This document shows positions 1 to 7,501 of a DNA stretch of 19,538 bases, one piece after another (the stretch's first letter is position 1; each line of letters begins with the position of its first letter). The notes beneath the pieces are model-generated. The model was not told the DNA's origin. It was given only the letters and a program-made list of their open reading frames with translations, and made no database searches. The DNA is from Microbacteriaceae bacterium (GTDB taxonomy: Bacteria; Actinomycetota; Actinomycetes; Actinomycetales; Microbacteriaceae), in the NCBI GenBank assembly GCA_026785785.1, contig JAJAZI010000242.1:1-19538 (forward strand), written 5' to 3'. The position numbers and the translations under genes were made by a program.

Positions 1-383
1 CGGCAGCACAGGTATACCGACTTGAGGTTGACGTCCTGCACCTTCTGCCAGGCCGGCAGCTCGGTGGTCTCGATCGAGTCATCGTCGGGCGGCGAGATGC
101 CGGCGTTGTTGAAGGCGATGTCGACCGAGCCGTACTCCTCGTCGGCCGCGGCGAACAGGCTGTCGACCTGGGCCTCGTCGGTCACGTCGACCTGCACGAA
201 GATGCCGCCGACCTCCTTCGCCGCCGCGCTGCCCGTCGCGACATCGAGGTCGCCAATGACGATCCTGGCTCCTTCGGCCGCGAGGCGACGCGCCGTCGCG
301 AGGCCGATGCCGCTCGCGCCGCCGGTGATGACGGCGACCCGGCCGGCGAGGCGCTGGGTGAGGTCGAGGGGTGTGACTGGCAT
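1..383 (-). CDS. SDR-family NAD(P)-dependent dehydrogenase (3' end outside window)
   Basis: Short-chain dehydrogenase/reductase, N-terminal 127 residues only; the rest lies beyond base 1. Visible features are the Rossmann glycine motif TGGASGIG (residues 20-27), an Asp closing strand beta-2 (GDLD, D45), which in classical SDRs favours NAD(H) over NADP(H), the NNAG motif (92-95) and the VNLKSVY segment (118-124) carrying the Asn of the catalytic tetrad. The Ser and YxxxK residues would be downstream and cannot be checked. The ATG at 383 has an AGGAG ribosome site seven bases upstream and follows the aldehyde dehydrogenase stop by 13 bases, so it is co-transcribed. Such proteins are often auto-named 3-oxoacyl-ACP reductase. 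In this operon I infer oxidation of the alcohol of a gamma-glutamylated amino alcohol to the aldehyde used by the next enzyme. Confidence 0.9.
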   Translation of the reverse strand, partial: MPVTPLDLTQRLAGRVAVITGGASGIGLATARRLAAEGARIVIGDLDVATGSAAAKEVGGIFVQVDVTDEAQVDSLFAAADEEYGSVDIAFNNAGISPPDDDSIETTELPAWQKVQDVNLKSVYLCC

Positions 384-396
384 GGCTGCTCCTGAT

Positions 397-1761
397 TCAA
401 TCGACGGTCGAGATGAAGACGTTCTTGGTCTCGGTGAACGCCTCTGCGGCATCCGGCCCGAGCTCGCGCCCGAGTCCGCTCTGCTTGAACCCGCCGAACG
501 GGGTCGAGTAGCGCACCGAGGAGTTGGAGTTCACCGAGAGGTTGCCGGTCGCGATGCCGCGCGAGACGCGCAGGGCGCGGCCGAGATCGCGGGTCCAGAC
601 CGAGCCGGAGAGGCCGTACTGGCTCGCGTTGGCCATCCTGATCGCATCGGCCTCGTCGTCGAAGGCCTGAACCGTGACGACGGGGCCGAAGATCTCGTCG
701 GTGACCGTACGGTCGGTGGCGGATGCCGGCAACAGAACAGTCGGCGGGAACCAGAATCCGGGGCCGGCTGGCGCGCTGCCGCGGAAGGCCACTCTCTCGT
801 CGTCAGGAACGTAGGCCGCGACCGATTCGAAGTGGGTGCGCGAGACGAGCGGTCCCATCTCCGTGTCGGCGTCGCCGGGCTGGCCCACCTTCACGGCCTT
901 CACCGCGGGTTCGAGCAGCTCGAGGAACCGGTCGAACACGCTGCGCTGCACCAGGATCCGGCTGCGGGCGCAGCAGTCCTGGCCGGCGTTCTCGAATACG
1001 GAGTAGGGGGCGGTCGCCGCGGCTTTCTCGAGGTCGGAGTCGGCGAACACCACGTTGGCACTCTTGCCGCCGAGCTCGAGCGTGACGGCCTTGACCTGCT
1101 CCGAGCATCCGGCCATCACGCGCTTGCCGACCTCGGTCGAGCCGGTGAACACGATCTTGCCGACCCGTGGGTGCGTGACGAACCGCTCGCCGACGACCGA
1201 TCCCCTGCCCGGCAACACCTGGAACAGTCCGACTGGCAGCCCCGCCTCGAGGGCGAGCTCGCCGAGCCGGATCGCAGTGAGCGGGGTCCATTCCGCGGGC
1301 TTCAGTACGACGGCGTTGCCCGCTGCGAGCGCGGGCGCGAACCCCCAGCTCGCGATCGTCATCGGGAAGTTCCACGGCACGATGATGCCGACGACCCCGA
1401 TCGGCTCGAGGAAGGTGACGTTGATGCCGCCGGCGACGGGGATCTGCTGGCCGAGCATGCGCTCGGGGGCGGCGGCGTAGTAGTTCAGCACGTCGCGCAC
1501 GTGGCCGGCCTCCCAGCGCGCCTGCCCGATCGGATGCCCCGAGTTCGTCACCTCGAGGGCCGCGAGGTCATCGATCGCGCCGTCGACGGCGAGCGCGAAC
1601 CGGCGCAGCGCGGCCGCGCGATCTGCGGGCGCGAGTGCGGCCCAGCCGATCTGGGCGAGTGTCGCCCGCACGATCGCCTCGTCGACCTGCTCGAGCGTTG
1701 AGTGCTCGATCGTGCCGATCACGGTCTCGTCGGCCGGATTAATGAGTGTCGTGGTGGTCAT
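397..1761 (-). CDS. NAD(P)+-dependent aldehyde dehydrogenase
   Basis: Full-length ALDH superfamily enzyme (454 aa), oxidising an aldehyde to the acid in the cytoplasm. Visible residues: PWNFP with oxyanion-hole Asn131, KPAEWTP cofactor-binding segment (154-160), FTGSTEVGK (205-213), LELGGK with general base Glu229, GQDCC with catalytic Cys263, and EIFGPVV (Glu356). The ATG at 1761 overlaps the stop of the upstream hydrolase as ATGA, indicating translational coupling. A longer in-frame extension to 2187 exists, but it runs antisense-like through the hydrolase gene and has no ALDH character. By context it should act on a gamma-glutamyl aldehyde: gamma-glutamyl-aminoacetaldehyde if the substrate is ethanolamine, or gamma-glutamyl-aminobutyraldehyde (as PuuC) if it is putrescine. 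The sequence does not decide the substrate. Confidence 0.95.
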   Translation of the reverse strand: MTTTTLINPADETVIGTIEHSTLEQVDEAIVRATLAQIGWAALAPADRAAALRRFALAVDGAIDDLAALEVTNSGHPIGQARWEAGHVRDVLNYYAAAPERMLGQQIPVAGGINVTFLEPIGVVGIIVPWNFPMTIASWGFAPALAAGNAVVLKPAEWTPLTAIRLGELALEAGLPVGLFQVLPGRGSVVGERFVTHPRVGKIVFTGSTEVGKRVMAGCSEQVKAVTLELGGKSANVVFADSDLEKAAATAPYSVFENAGQDCCARSRILVQRSVFDRFLELLEPAVKAVKVGQPGDADTEMGPLVSRTHFESVAAYVPDDERVAFRGSAPAGPGFWFPPTVLLPASATDRTVTDEIFGPVVTVQAFDDEADAIRMANASQYGLSGSVWTRDLGRALRVSRGIATGNLSVNSNSSVRYSTPFGGFKQSGLGRELGPDAAEAFTETKNVFISTVD

Positions 1762-2501
1762 CGTGCTGCCCTCACCAGTCCTTCGAAGAGTCGTCGGTCG
1801 GCGGCATCCTGCTCCGGATGCCATTGCACGGCGATACCGAATGGCACCGCCGCAAGTTCCACGGCTTCGATCACGCCGTCGTCGGAGACCGCCGTCACAG
1901 TGAGGCCGTCGGCCACCCGGTCGATCCCCTGATGGTGGTAGCAGAGCACGTTGAGGTTCGACGCGGTCTGCCCGAGCACCTCGGCGAGGCGGCTGTTCGC
2001 GGTCACCTCGATGTCGACCGGTCCGAACTGGGCGGGGGCCGGTTGGTATTTCGTGCTGCCGACGATCTCGGGCAGGTGCTGGTGCAGCGTGCCGCCGAGC
2101 GCGACGTTGAGCATCTGGGCACCCCGGCAGATGCCGAGGAACGGCATCCGCCGCGCGATCGCCCTCACGATGAGCGCCCGCTCCCACGCATCCCTGTCGA
2201 CCCGGGGCGGCGCGGTCGCCTCGTGCGGCTTTTGGCCGTAGAGGCCGGGGGCGATGTCGGCTCCCCCGCTCAGCACGAGGCCGTCGAGCGAGTCGAGCAC
2301 CCGGTCGACGATCTCGTCGCTGACCGGTTGCGGCGGCAGGAGCACCGCGATGCCTCCCGCCGCGATTACCGAATCGAGGTACACCTCGGGCAGCACGGCG
2401 GCGCGCACATCCCAGACGCCCATCTGGGCAGGTTCCAGGTAGGTCGTGATGCCGATGACGGGCGCGGTGGAGCGCGGCACCTCAGAGCCGTTCGAAGCCA
2501 C
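1758..2501 (-). CDS. PuuD-like gamma-glutamyl hydrolase (class I glutamine amidotransferase fold)
   Basis: Peptidase C26 / PuuD-type hydrolase of about 247 aa, which cleaves a gamma-glutamyl amide to release glutamate. The catalytic triad is visible: nucleophile Cys125 in GICRGAQ, His228 and Glu230 in WHPE; SGGAD (78-82) and CYHHQGI (187-193) are typical of the family. I chose the GTG at 2501 because GGGAGA lies six bases upstream; it overlaps the ligase gene by 20 bases. A second in-frame GTG at 2480 begins one base after the ligase stop and would give 240 aa; both keep the whole domain. The gene ends in an ATGA overlap with the aldehyde dehydrogenase. In the E. coli Puu route the substrate is gamma-Glu-GABA; in an ethanolamine route it would be gamma-glutamylglycine. 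Confidence 0.92.
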   Translation of the reverse strand: MASNGSEVPRSTAPVIGITTYLEPAQMGVWDVRAAVLPEVYLDSVIAAGGIAVLLPPQPVSDEIVDRVLDSLDGLVLSGGADIAPGLYGQKPHEATAPPRVDRDAWERALIVRAIARRMPFLGICRGAQMLNVALGGTLHQHLPEIVGSTKYQPAPAQFGPVDIEVTANSRLAEVLGQTASNLNVLCYHHQGIDRVADGLTVTAVSDDGVIEAVELAAVPFGIAVQWHPEQDAADRRLFEGLVRAAR

Positions 2502-3849
2502 GGACTCTCTCCCAATCGGTGACGGCTGCATCGTACGCGGCGACCTCGACGCCCGCGTTGTTGAGGTAGTGCTCGACGACGTCGTCGCCGAAAGCCGCGC
2601 GGGCGATCGCCGAGCCGCCGAAGAGCTCGGCCGCCTCACGCAGGTTCGCCGGCACGCGGGGCGCGGCGCTGCCGTAGGCGTTGCCCTGGAGCAGCGGCTC
2701 GAGCTCGAGCTCGTTTTCCATGCCGTAGAGGCCGCCCGCGATAAGGGCGGCGACCGCGAGGTACTGGTTGACGTCGCCGCCCGGAACCCGGTTCTCCACG
2801 CGCATGCTGTGCCCGCGCCCGACAACGCGCAGCGAGCAGGTGCGGTTGTCGAGGCCCCAGGCGACGGCTGTGGGGGCGAAGGAGCCCTCGACGAACCGCT
2901 TGTACGAGTTGATGTTGGGCGCGAAGAACAGCGTGAGTTCGCGCATGGCTGTCAGCTGGCCGGCGAGGAAGTGCCGGAACCGCTTCGACATCCCGTACTC
3001 GGCATCCTCATCGGCGAAGACCGCGCTGCCGTCGGTACCGCGCAGGCTGATGTGGATGTGGCAGCTGTTTCCCTCACGCGCGTCGAACTTCGCCATGAAC
3101 GTGATCGACTTGTCATGCTGGTCGGCGATCTCCTTCGCCCCGTTCTTGTAGATCGAGTGGTTGTCGCAGGTGGCCAGGGCCTCGTCGTAGCGGAAGGCGA
3201 TCTCCTGCTGGCCGAGGTTGCACTCCCCCTTGACACCCTCGCAGTAGAGGCCGGCACCCTCCATCCCCACCCGGATGTCGCGCAGCAGCGGCTCCATCCG
3301 GGTCGAGGCGAGGATCGCGTAGTCGATGTTGTAGTCGCTCGAGGCGGTCAACCCCGCATACCCCTTCTTCCAGGCGTCGCGGTAGCTGTCGTCGAAGACG
3401 ATGAACTCGAGCTCAGTACCGATCTGGGCGACGAGCCCGAGTTCGTCGAGCCGGGCGATCTGTGCCTTGAGGATCTCCCGCGGCGACGGCCGCACGGGCG
3501 TCTCGTCGAGCCAGGTCAAATCGGCCATCACGAGGGCAGTTCCTGGCAGCCAGGGCACGAGCCGCATGGTGGCGAGGTCCGGGATCATGGCCATGTCGCC
3601 GTATCCCTTCTCCCACGACGAGATGCGGTAACCGTCGACGGTGTTCATCTCGACGTCGACGGCGAGAAGGTAGTTGCAGCATTCGGCGCCGTGCGTCGAG
3701 ATCTCGTCTTTGAAGAATCTCGCCGCGACGCGCTTGCCGATGAGGCGGCCCTGCATGTCGGTGAACGCAACGATGACGGTGTCGATGTCACCGGCGTCGA
3801 TGAGTGGGTTCAGCTCGTCCGTGGTGATCATCCCGGTTCGTGCTGCCAT
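2482..3849 (-). CDS. Glutamine-synthetase-family gamma-glutamyl-amine ligase (GlnA4/GlnA3/PuuA-like)
   Basis: GS-family ATP-dependent ligase (455 aa) that joins the gamma-carboxyl of glutamate to an amine. An N-terminal beta-grasp region (about 20-105) precedes the catalytic domain. Metal and substrate motifs are visible: ELEF (E146, E148), CEGVKGECN and QQEIAF (E204, E216), CHIHIS (H264, H266), NSYKRF (R318), NRTCSLRV (R336, R341) and VENRVPGGD (E352, R354). It is not a housekeeping GlnA: the usual adenylylation loop is not evident and its neighbours are catabolic. The ATG at 3849 has GGAG eight bases upstream; longer in-frame starts would run into the divergent promoter. It is first in a four-gene minus-strand operon. 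Actinobacterial relatives include GlnA3 (polyamines) and GlnA4 (ethanolamine) of Streptomyces coelicolor. The ethanolamine-type permease next door makes me favour the GlnA4 role, as inference. Confidence 0.9.
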   Translation of the reverse strand: MAARTGMITTDELNPLIDAGDIDTVIVAFTDMQGRLIGKRVAARFFKDEISTHGAECCNYLLAVDVEMNTVDGYRISSWEKGYGDMAMIPDLATMRLVPWLPGTALVMADLTWLDETPVRPSPREILKAQIARLDELGLVAQIGTELEFIVFDDSYRDAWKKGYAGLTASSDYNIDYAILASTRMEPLLRDIRVGMEGAGLYCEGVKGECNLGQQEIAFRYDEALATCDNHSIYKNGAKEIADQHDKSITFMAKFDAREGNSCHIHISLRGTDGSAVFADEDAEYGMSKRFRHFLAGQLTAMRELTLFFAPNINSYKRFVEGSFAPTAVAWGLDNRTCSLRVVGRGHSMRVENRVPGGDVNQYLAVAALIAGGLYGMENELELEPLLQGNAYGSAAPRVPANLREAAELFGGSAIARAAFGDDVVEHYLNNAGVEVAAYDAAVTDWERVRGFERL

Positions 3850-4075
3850 GATCTTGTCTCCTCGTCGAGCCACGCGAGGTTGCCCGAGCGGCAACGTCCG
3901 ACCATTACACCACAGCGCACGCGCCGGGATCAGCGCGATTTTCAGGAAATATTTACACCCAAAGGTAGACAGTGGGTACCAATAGACCACTACGCTCCAA
4001 TAAAACCTGATCCACTCGCGGGCGAGACCACCCGCGATCTCTACCGGTTCCGCACCGCTTCTGGGAGAAAAAACC
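3850..4075. promoter_or_regulatory. Divergent intergenic region with promoters for ligase operon and permease
   Basis: These 226 bases separate divergent genes of one pathway and must hold both promoters. Visible elements are an inverted repeat GTTGCC/GGCAAC (3879-3884 and 3890-3895) that would form a hairpin in the ligase 5' leader, an AT-rich patch around 3939-3956, a direct repeat of TAGAC (3966-3970 and 3983-3987), and a direct repeat of CCAATA (3979-3984 and 3997-4002). The repeats are plausible binding sites for a pathway regulator, which is not encoded in the window. No confident -35/-10 pair was found on either strand. Confidence 0.4.
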
Positions 4076-5617
4076 ATGACTGATTCAGGCAAGCGCTCCA
4101 CGTCCGGCGTCACCTACACGCCCGCCGCCGACGGGTACTTCGAAAAACGATCACTGAAGAGATCCGCCGGAGTCTGGGGGCTGTGGGGCCTCGCCGTTGC
4201 TGCCGTCATCTCGGGCGACTTCTCCGGCTGGAACTTCGGCATCGACTTCGCCGGTTTCGGCGGCATGGTGATCGCCTTCGCAATCCTCGTGGTCATGTAC
4301 TACGGCCTCATCTTCAGCATCGGTGAGATGGCGGCGGCGATGCCGCACACCGGCGGTGCATACTCCTTCGCCCGATCGGCGATGGGGCCGTGGGGCGGCT
4401 TGATCACCGGGCTCGCGGAGACCATCGAGTACGTCGCGACGACCGCGGTCATCGTCTACTTCTCGGCACAGTATGCCGACTTCATCACGAGCGAGCTGCT
4501 CGGCTTTTCGTTCGAAGGCAACATGTGGATCTGGTGGCTGATCCTCTATGCGGTCTTCATCGCCCTCAACGCTGCGGGGGCTGCGATCTCGTTCAAGTTC
4601 GCGATCATCGTCTCGATCATCTCCATCGGCATCCTGCTCGTCTTCTCCGCTATGGCGGCGTTCTCGGGGCTGTGGACCGTCGACAACCTCTTCAACATCC
4701 CGCCAGACGAGGGCCAGAGCGCCTTCCTGCCGCATGGCGTGGTGCCGATCCTCTTCGCCCTCCCCTTCGCGATGTGGTTCTTCCTCGGCATCGAGGCGCT
4801 CCCACTCGCTGCCGAGGAGTCCCACAACCCGTCCAGGGACATCCCGAGGGCGGGGCTCTGGGCCCGAGCTACCCTCATCGCGACCGGCCTGCTCATCCTC
4901 GTGCTCAACACGGGGGTCCTCGGGGCGGAAGCGACGGGCGTCTCACTCGAACCGCTGCTCGACGGATTCCGTGCCATCGTCGGCGACGAACTGGCCGCGG
5001 TCCTCGCGCTGTTCGCCCTCGTCGGGCTGCTCGCCTCCCTGCAGGGCATCATGTTCGCCTACGGCCGAAACATGTACTCGCTCTCCCGTGCCGGGTACTA
5101 CCCGAAGTTCTTCTCACTCACCGGCAAGCGCCAGACCCCGTGGGTTGCGCTCATCGTCGGCGCGGTGATCGGGTTCGTCGCGCTTCTCGTGCTGGAAGTG
5201 CTCGCGGCGGTCAACGAGGGCGCCGGTGCCGTTGCCGGAGCGATCATCCTCAACATCGCCGTCTGGGGGGCTGTGCTCGCATATTTCCTGCAGATGGTCT
5301 CGTTCGTAATCCTGCGCCGCAAGTTCCCGAATGCGGCCCGTCCCTACGTCAGTCCCTGGGGCGTGCCCGGTGCGGTGATCGCTGCCGTGATCTCCGCGCT
5401 CATCTTTGTGGGCTTCCTGCTCAACGAGGCGTTCCAGCCCGCGATCATCGGGATCATCATCGTCTACGCGGTCATCCTCGCTGGCTTCGCCCTCTACGGA
5501 CGCCGTCAGCTCGTGCTCTCCCCCGAGGAGGAGTACGCGCTCAGCGGCGGCCTGCACCGGGACCCGCAGGCCGAGGGCTACGACGCGATGGAGAAGGACG
5601 TCTTCGAAAAGAAGTAG
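4076..5617 (+). CDS. APC-family amino acid/amine permease, ethanolamine-permease-like
   Basis: Polytopic inner-membrane transporter of 513 aa with about 12 hydrophobic helices, of the amino acid-polyamine-organocation superfamily. Characteristic stretches are VISGDFSGWNFG in the first helix (44-55), the IGEM...MPHTGGAYSFAR segment (82-100) and PWGGLITGLAETIEYVATT (105-123). The whole N-terminal third reads like actinobacterial ethanolamine permeases (TIGR00908-type). The C-terminal tail is short, charged and cytoplasmic. The ATG at 4076 follows a GGGAG site nine bases upstream. It is transcribed divergently from the gamma-glutamyl ligase operon and is presumably its uptake system. Substrate could still be another small amine or amino acid; APC specificity cannot be read safely from sequence. 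Confidence 0.9.
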   Translation: MTDSGKRSTSGVTYTPAADGYFEKRSLKRSAGVWGLWGLAVAAVISGDFSGWNFGIDFAGFGGMVIAFAILVVMYYGLIFSIGEMAAAMPHTGGAYSFARSAMGPWGGLITGLAETIEYVATTAVIVYFSAQYADFITSELLGFSFEGNMWIWWLILYAVFIALNAAGAAISFKFAIIVSIISIGILLVFSAMAAFSGLWTVDNLFNIPPDEGQSAFLPHGVVPILFALPFAMWFFLGIEALPLAAEESHNPSRDIPRAGLWARATLIATGLLILVLNTGVLGAEATGVSLEPLLDGFRAIVGDELAAVLALFALVGLLASLQGIMFAYGRNMYSLSRAGYYPKFFSLTGKRQTPWVALIVGAVIGFVALLVLEVLAAVNEGAGAVAGAIILNIAVWGAVLAYFLQMVSFVILRRKFPNAARPYVSPWGVPGAVIAAVISALIFVGFLLNEAFQPAIIGIIIVYAVILAGFALYGRRQLVLSPEEEYALSGGLHRDPQAEGYDAMEKDVFEKK

Positions 5618-5660
5618 CGGCGCTCTGGCCGCCGCCCCCGTGGCGTCGGGCCAGGAGACG

Positions 5661-5700
5661 CGGATGGGCCGGTCACGGATCCTCGTGACTGGCCCATTCG
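5661..5700. terminator. Strong 17-bp hairpin after the permease, possibly bidirectional
   Basis: Bases 5661-5677 pair with 5684-5700 around a six-base loop; all 17 pairs are complementary if two G-U pairs are counted. It starts 43 bases after the permease stop and lies 37 bases beyond the stop of the convergent broken gene, so it can serve both. There is no T-run directly after the stem on either side, as is common for terminators in high-GC actinobacteria. Confidence 0.7.
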
Positions 5701-5736
5701 AGCGTTCACGGCGCCCTCAGGTTTTTGTCGGTGCCG

Positions 5737-6548
5737 TCAATCGCGGCCGAAAAGGCTACCGAGCCCGGAGAGTCCTGGCCTCTCGAAATGCGATCCAAGG
5801 TCGGAGGCCTGCGTTCCGAGGTCGGTACCGTATTCGCCTGCGCCCTCAGTGCTGCCGTCGAGTCCGCCAGCGAGGCTCTCGAAGTCGACGCCCATCCCTG
5901 CGGCCTGTTCCAGCAGCGGTGCAGCAACACTGCCGAGCACTGCGCCGCCGGCGACGGCGGCGAGCAGTCCGCCAGCTGCGCCGAGTCCAACGTCGGCGGC
6001 TGCGCCGATACCGGCTCCAGCCACGGCGCCAGCGGCCCCTCGACCGGTCGGCGTCGCGAACAGCTTACGAAGAAGGCCCGGGTTGCGGGCATCGCCGCGA
6101 GTGGCCGATCGGGCCAGATCCTGGGGGCTTGCTGAAGCCGACTGTTCGCCAGCCGGCGGTTGCGCGTCAAGCTGCTCTCGCTGAGCCGGGGTCAGGCGGC
6201 CGAACGCATCGCGATGGACCTGCTCGAGCTGCTCGGGCGGCGCCGTCCTCAGCAGGTAGTCGTATCGGGCGACGGCCGCGCGGTCTTCCGGGCTCACGGC
6301 CGGCGTTGAGCCCCGCGGTCTTCCGGGCTCACGGCCGGCGTTGAGCCACTCATTCGCGTGGCAGCGCGAGATTGACCCGTTGCCACGTTGGCTGGCGATC
6401 CACTGTCTCCGGTCACCTGGTTGGCCGCGGTGCGGACGATTTCGCGCCAGTCGGTCTTCCCTGAGCCGCTCGATGTCGACCGGCCCTTCTTGCCGAGTGC
6501 GTTGGACGCCATGCTCAGGATGCGCTGGAGGTGTCTCATGGAGGCCAT
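5737..6548 (-). pseudogene. Gly/Ala-rich actinobacterial protein, frameshifted by a tandem duplication
   Basis: Two minus-strand reading frames are halves of one gene. The N-terminal half (from 6548, alternative starts 6539 and 6512) has the family-like segment GKTDWREIVRTAANQVTGD and runs to a stop at 6294. The C-terminal half carries AAVARYDYLLRTAPPEQL, EQVHRDAFGRLTPAQR, a Gly/Ala-rich hydrophobic stretch and the tail GLSGLGSLFGRD, ending at 5737. Both frames encode the same peptide GSTPAVSPEDR at the junction, because a 34-bp repeat with period 35 is present. Removing 35 bases restores a single 258-codon frame. I recall similar proteins in Microbacteriaceae, often auto-named cation-transporting ATPase although they have no ATPase motifs; real function is unknown. 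No strong ribosome site precedes the start. It could be a true pseudogene, a phase-variable gene or an assembly error. Confidence 0.8.
6279..6347. repeat. 34-bp direct repeat, period 35 (frameshifting tandem duplication)
   Basis: Bases 6279-6312 and 6314-6347 are identical over 34 positions and are separated by one base. The net insertion of 35 bases is not a multiple of three and shifts the reading frame of the gene it lies in. Confidence 0.97.
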
Positions 6549-6694
6549 TCGGTGCGGCGGGGCCTCCCGTGTGCCCGGGCTCTCCTGGTCGAAGCCTGCC
6601 GGCGGCTCCCCCCGGCTGGCGCGACGGGCGGTGGATTGGAGCGAGATCGCAAGGTCGCTGTGGGCATGACGCCTGACCGCGTCGTTGGATGATG

Positions 6695-6767
<73 letters not shown>

Positions 6768-6801
6768 GCGTGGCCGCAGCGAATTGCGCAGCCGAGGATA
6801 A

Positions 6802-6829
6802 AGATTAGCATGAGTCTCGACTGCCCTAA
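6802..6829 (-). promoter_or_regulatory. Candidate promoter for tRNA-Lys
   Basis: Read on the minus strand, TTAGGG (6824-6829) and TAATCT (6802-6807) are 16 bases apart, and the -10 candidate lies 34 bases before the mature tRNA 5' end. Both hexamers are only moderate matches. An inverted repeat GAGTCT/AGACTC (6812-6817, 6829-6834) overlaps the region and could also affect the divergent peroxiredoxin gene. Confidence 0.25.
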
Positions 6830-6848
6830 GACTCGCGCTGGAGACACC

Positions 6849-7328
6849 ATGACCGACACCTCTGCCCGCCTTCCCGCCCGCACCGCCGCCCCGGCATTCA
6901 CGCTCGACGATTCCGACGGCAACGCCGTGTCTCTCGCCGATCACGCCGGCCACAGGGTCATCATCTACTTCTACCCGGCGGCATCCACCCCCGGATGCAC
7001 GACCGAGGCCTGCGACTTCCGCGACAACCTCAACTCGCTGAAGTCGGCCGGCTACCAAGTGCTCGGGGTATCCAAAGACGGCGCGGAGGCGCTGCGGAAG
7101 TTCCGCACGGAGCAGAACCTCAACTTTCCGCTGCTGAGCGACCCCGCCCTCGAGGTGCACAAGGCCTACGGCGCCTACGGCGAGAAGTCGCTCTACGGCA
7201 AGACCGTGACCGGGGTACTCCGCTCGACCTTCGTGATCGACGAGCAGGGCACCATCGAGCTGCCGCTCTACAACGTCAAGGCGACCGGGCACGTCGCCTC
7301 GCTGCGCAAGAAGCTCGGTCTGCTCTAG
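6849..7328 (+). CDS. bcp: Thioredoxin-dependent thiol peroxidase, Bcp/PrxQ type peroxiredoxin
   Basis: Cytoplasmic peroxiredoxin of 159 aa, the usual length for Bcp, which reduces hydrogen peroxide and organic hydroperoxides with electrons from thioredoxin. The active-site segment PAASTPGCTTEAC (43-55) holds the peroxidatic Cys50 and, five residues on, Cys55 as the candidate resolving cysteine of the atypical 2-Cys PrxQ pattern. An N-terminal APAFTLDD motif (14-21) and a later STFVIDEQG segment complete the thioredoxin-like fold. The ATG at 6849 is preceded by GGAG; an in-frame upstream ATG at 6810 gives a non-conserved extension and has no ribosome site. It is divergent from tRNA-Lys. A decayed copy of its 3' end lies about 250 bases downstream. 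Confidence 0.95.
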   Translation: MTDTSARLPARTAAPAFTLDDSDGNAVSLADHAGHRVIIYFYPAASTPGCTTEACDFRDNLNSLKSAGYQVLGVSKDGAEALRKFRTEQNLNFPLLSDPALEVHKAYGAYGEKSLYGKTVTGVLRSTFVIDEQGTIELPLYNVKATGHVASLRKKLGLL

Positions 7329-7338
7329 CCACCGCACC

Positions 7339-7368
7339 GTCGGATCCAGTCGGATCGAGTCGGATCGA
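7339..7368. repeat. Three tandem copies of a 10-bp unit (GTCGGATCSA)
   Basis: GTCGGATCCA is followed directly by two copies of GTCGGATCGA. The array begins 11 bases after the bcp stop codon. It has no hairpin strong enough to call a terminator. Confidence 0.9.
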
Positions 7369-7452
7369 CGCGACCGTTCGGCAGGAGAAACGGCGACTTG
7401 CCGACTCGAGCGCCCCCGAAACGCGGCGTGTCCGCCGAGAGTCCTGCGTAAC

Positions 7453-7494
7453 GTGCGCCGTGCGCCGTGCGCCGTGCGCCATGCACCATGCACC
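7453..7494. repeat. Six tandem copies of a 7-bp unit (4x GTGCGCC, 2x ATGCACC)
   Basis: Four perfect GTGCGCC units (7453-7480) are followed by two diverged ATGCACC units (7481-7494). The array lies between bcp and the bcp 3'-end remnant, in sequence with no convincing gene. Confidence 0.93.
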
Positions 7495-7501
7495 GGATGC
7501 C

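Noticed and set aside
22..1701. Long plus-strand reading frame across the ALDH gene
   Set aside because: It is antisense to a clear ALDH with intact catalytic residues; the product is Arg/Glu-rich low-complexity sequence typical of high-GC shadow frames.
3847..3920. tRNA-like arm on the minus strand (GTTGC stem with a seven-base loop, preceded by GTGTAATGGT)
   Set aside because: No acceptor stem pairs, no T-arm consensus, and the loop lacks the invariant T at position 33. Best explained as a simple leader hairpin.
2446..4083. Long plus-strand frame antisense to the ligase gene
   Set aside because: No domain or ribosome site, and it lies opposite a full GS-family enzyme; a shadow of the GC-rich codon pattern.
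6668..6683. GACGC/GCGTC hairpin after tRNA-Lys as terminator
   Set aside because: Only five base pairs and no T-run; too weak to call in a GC-rich background.
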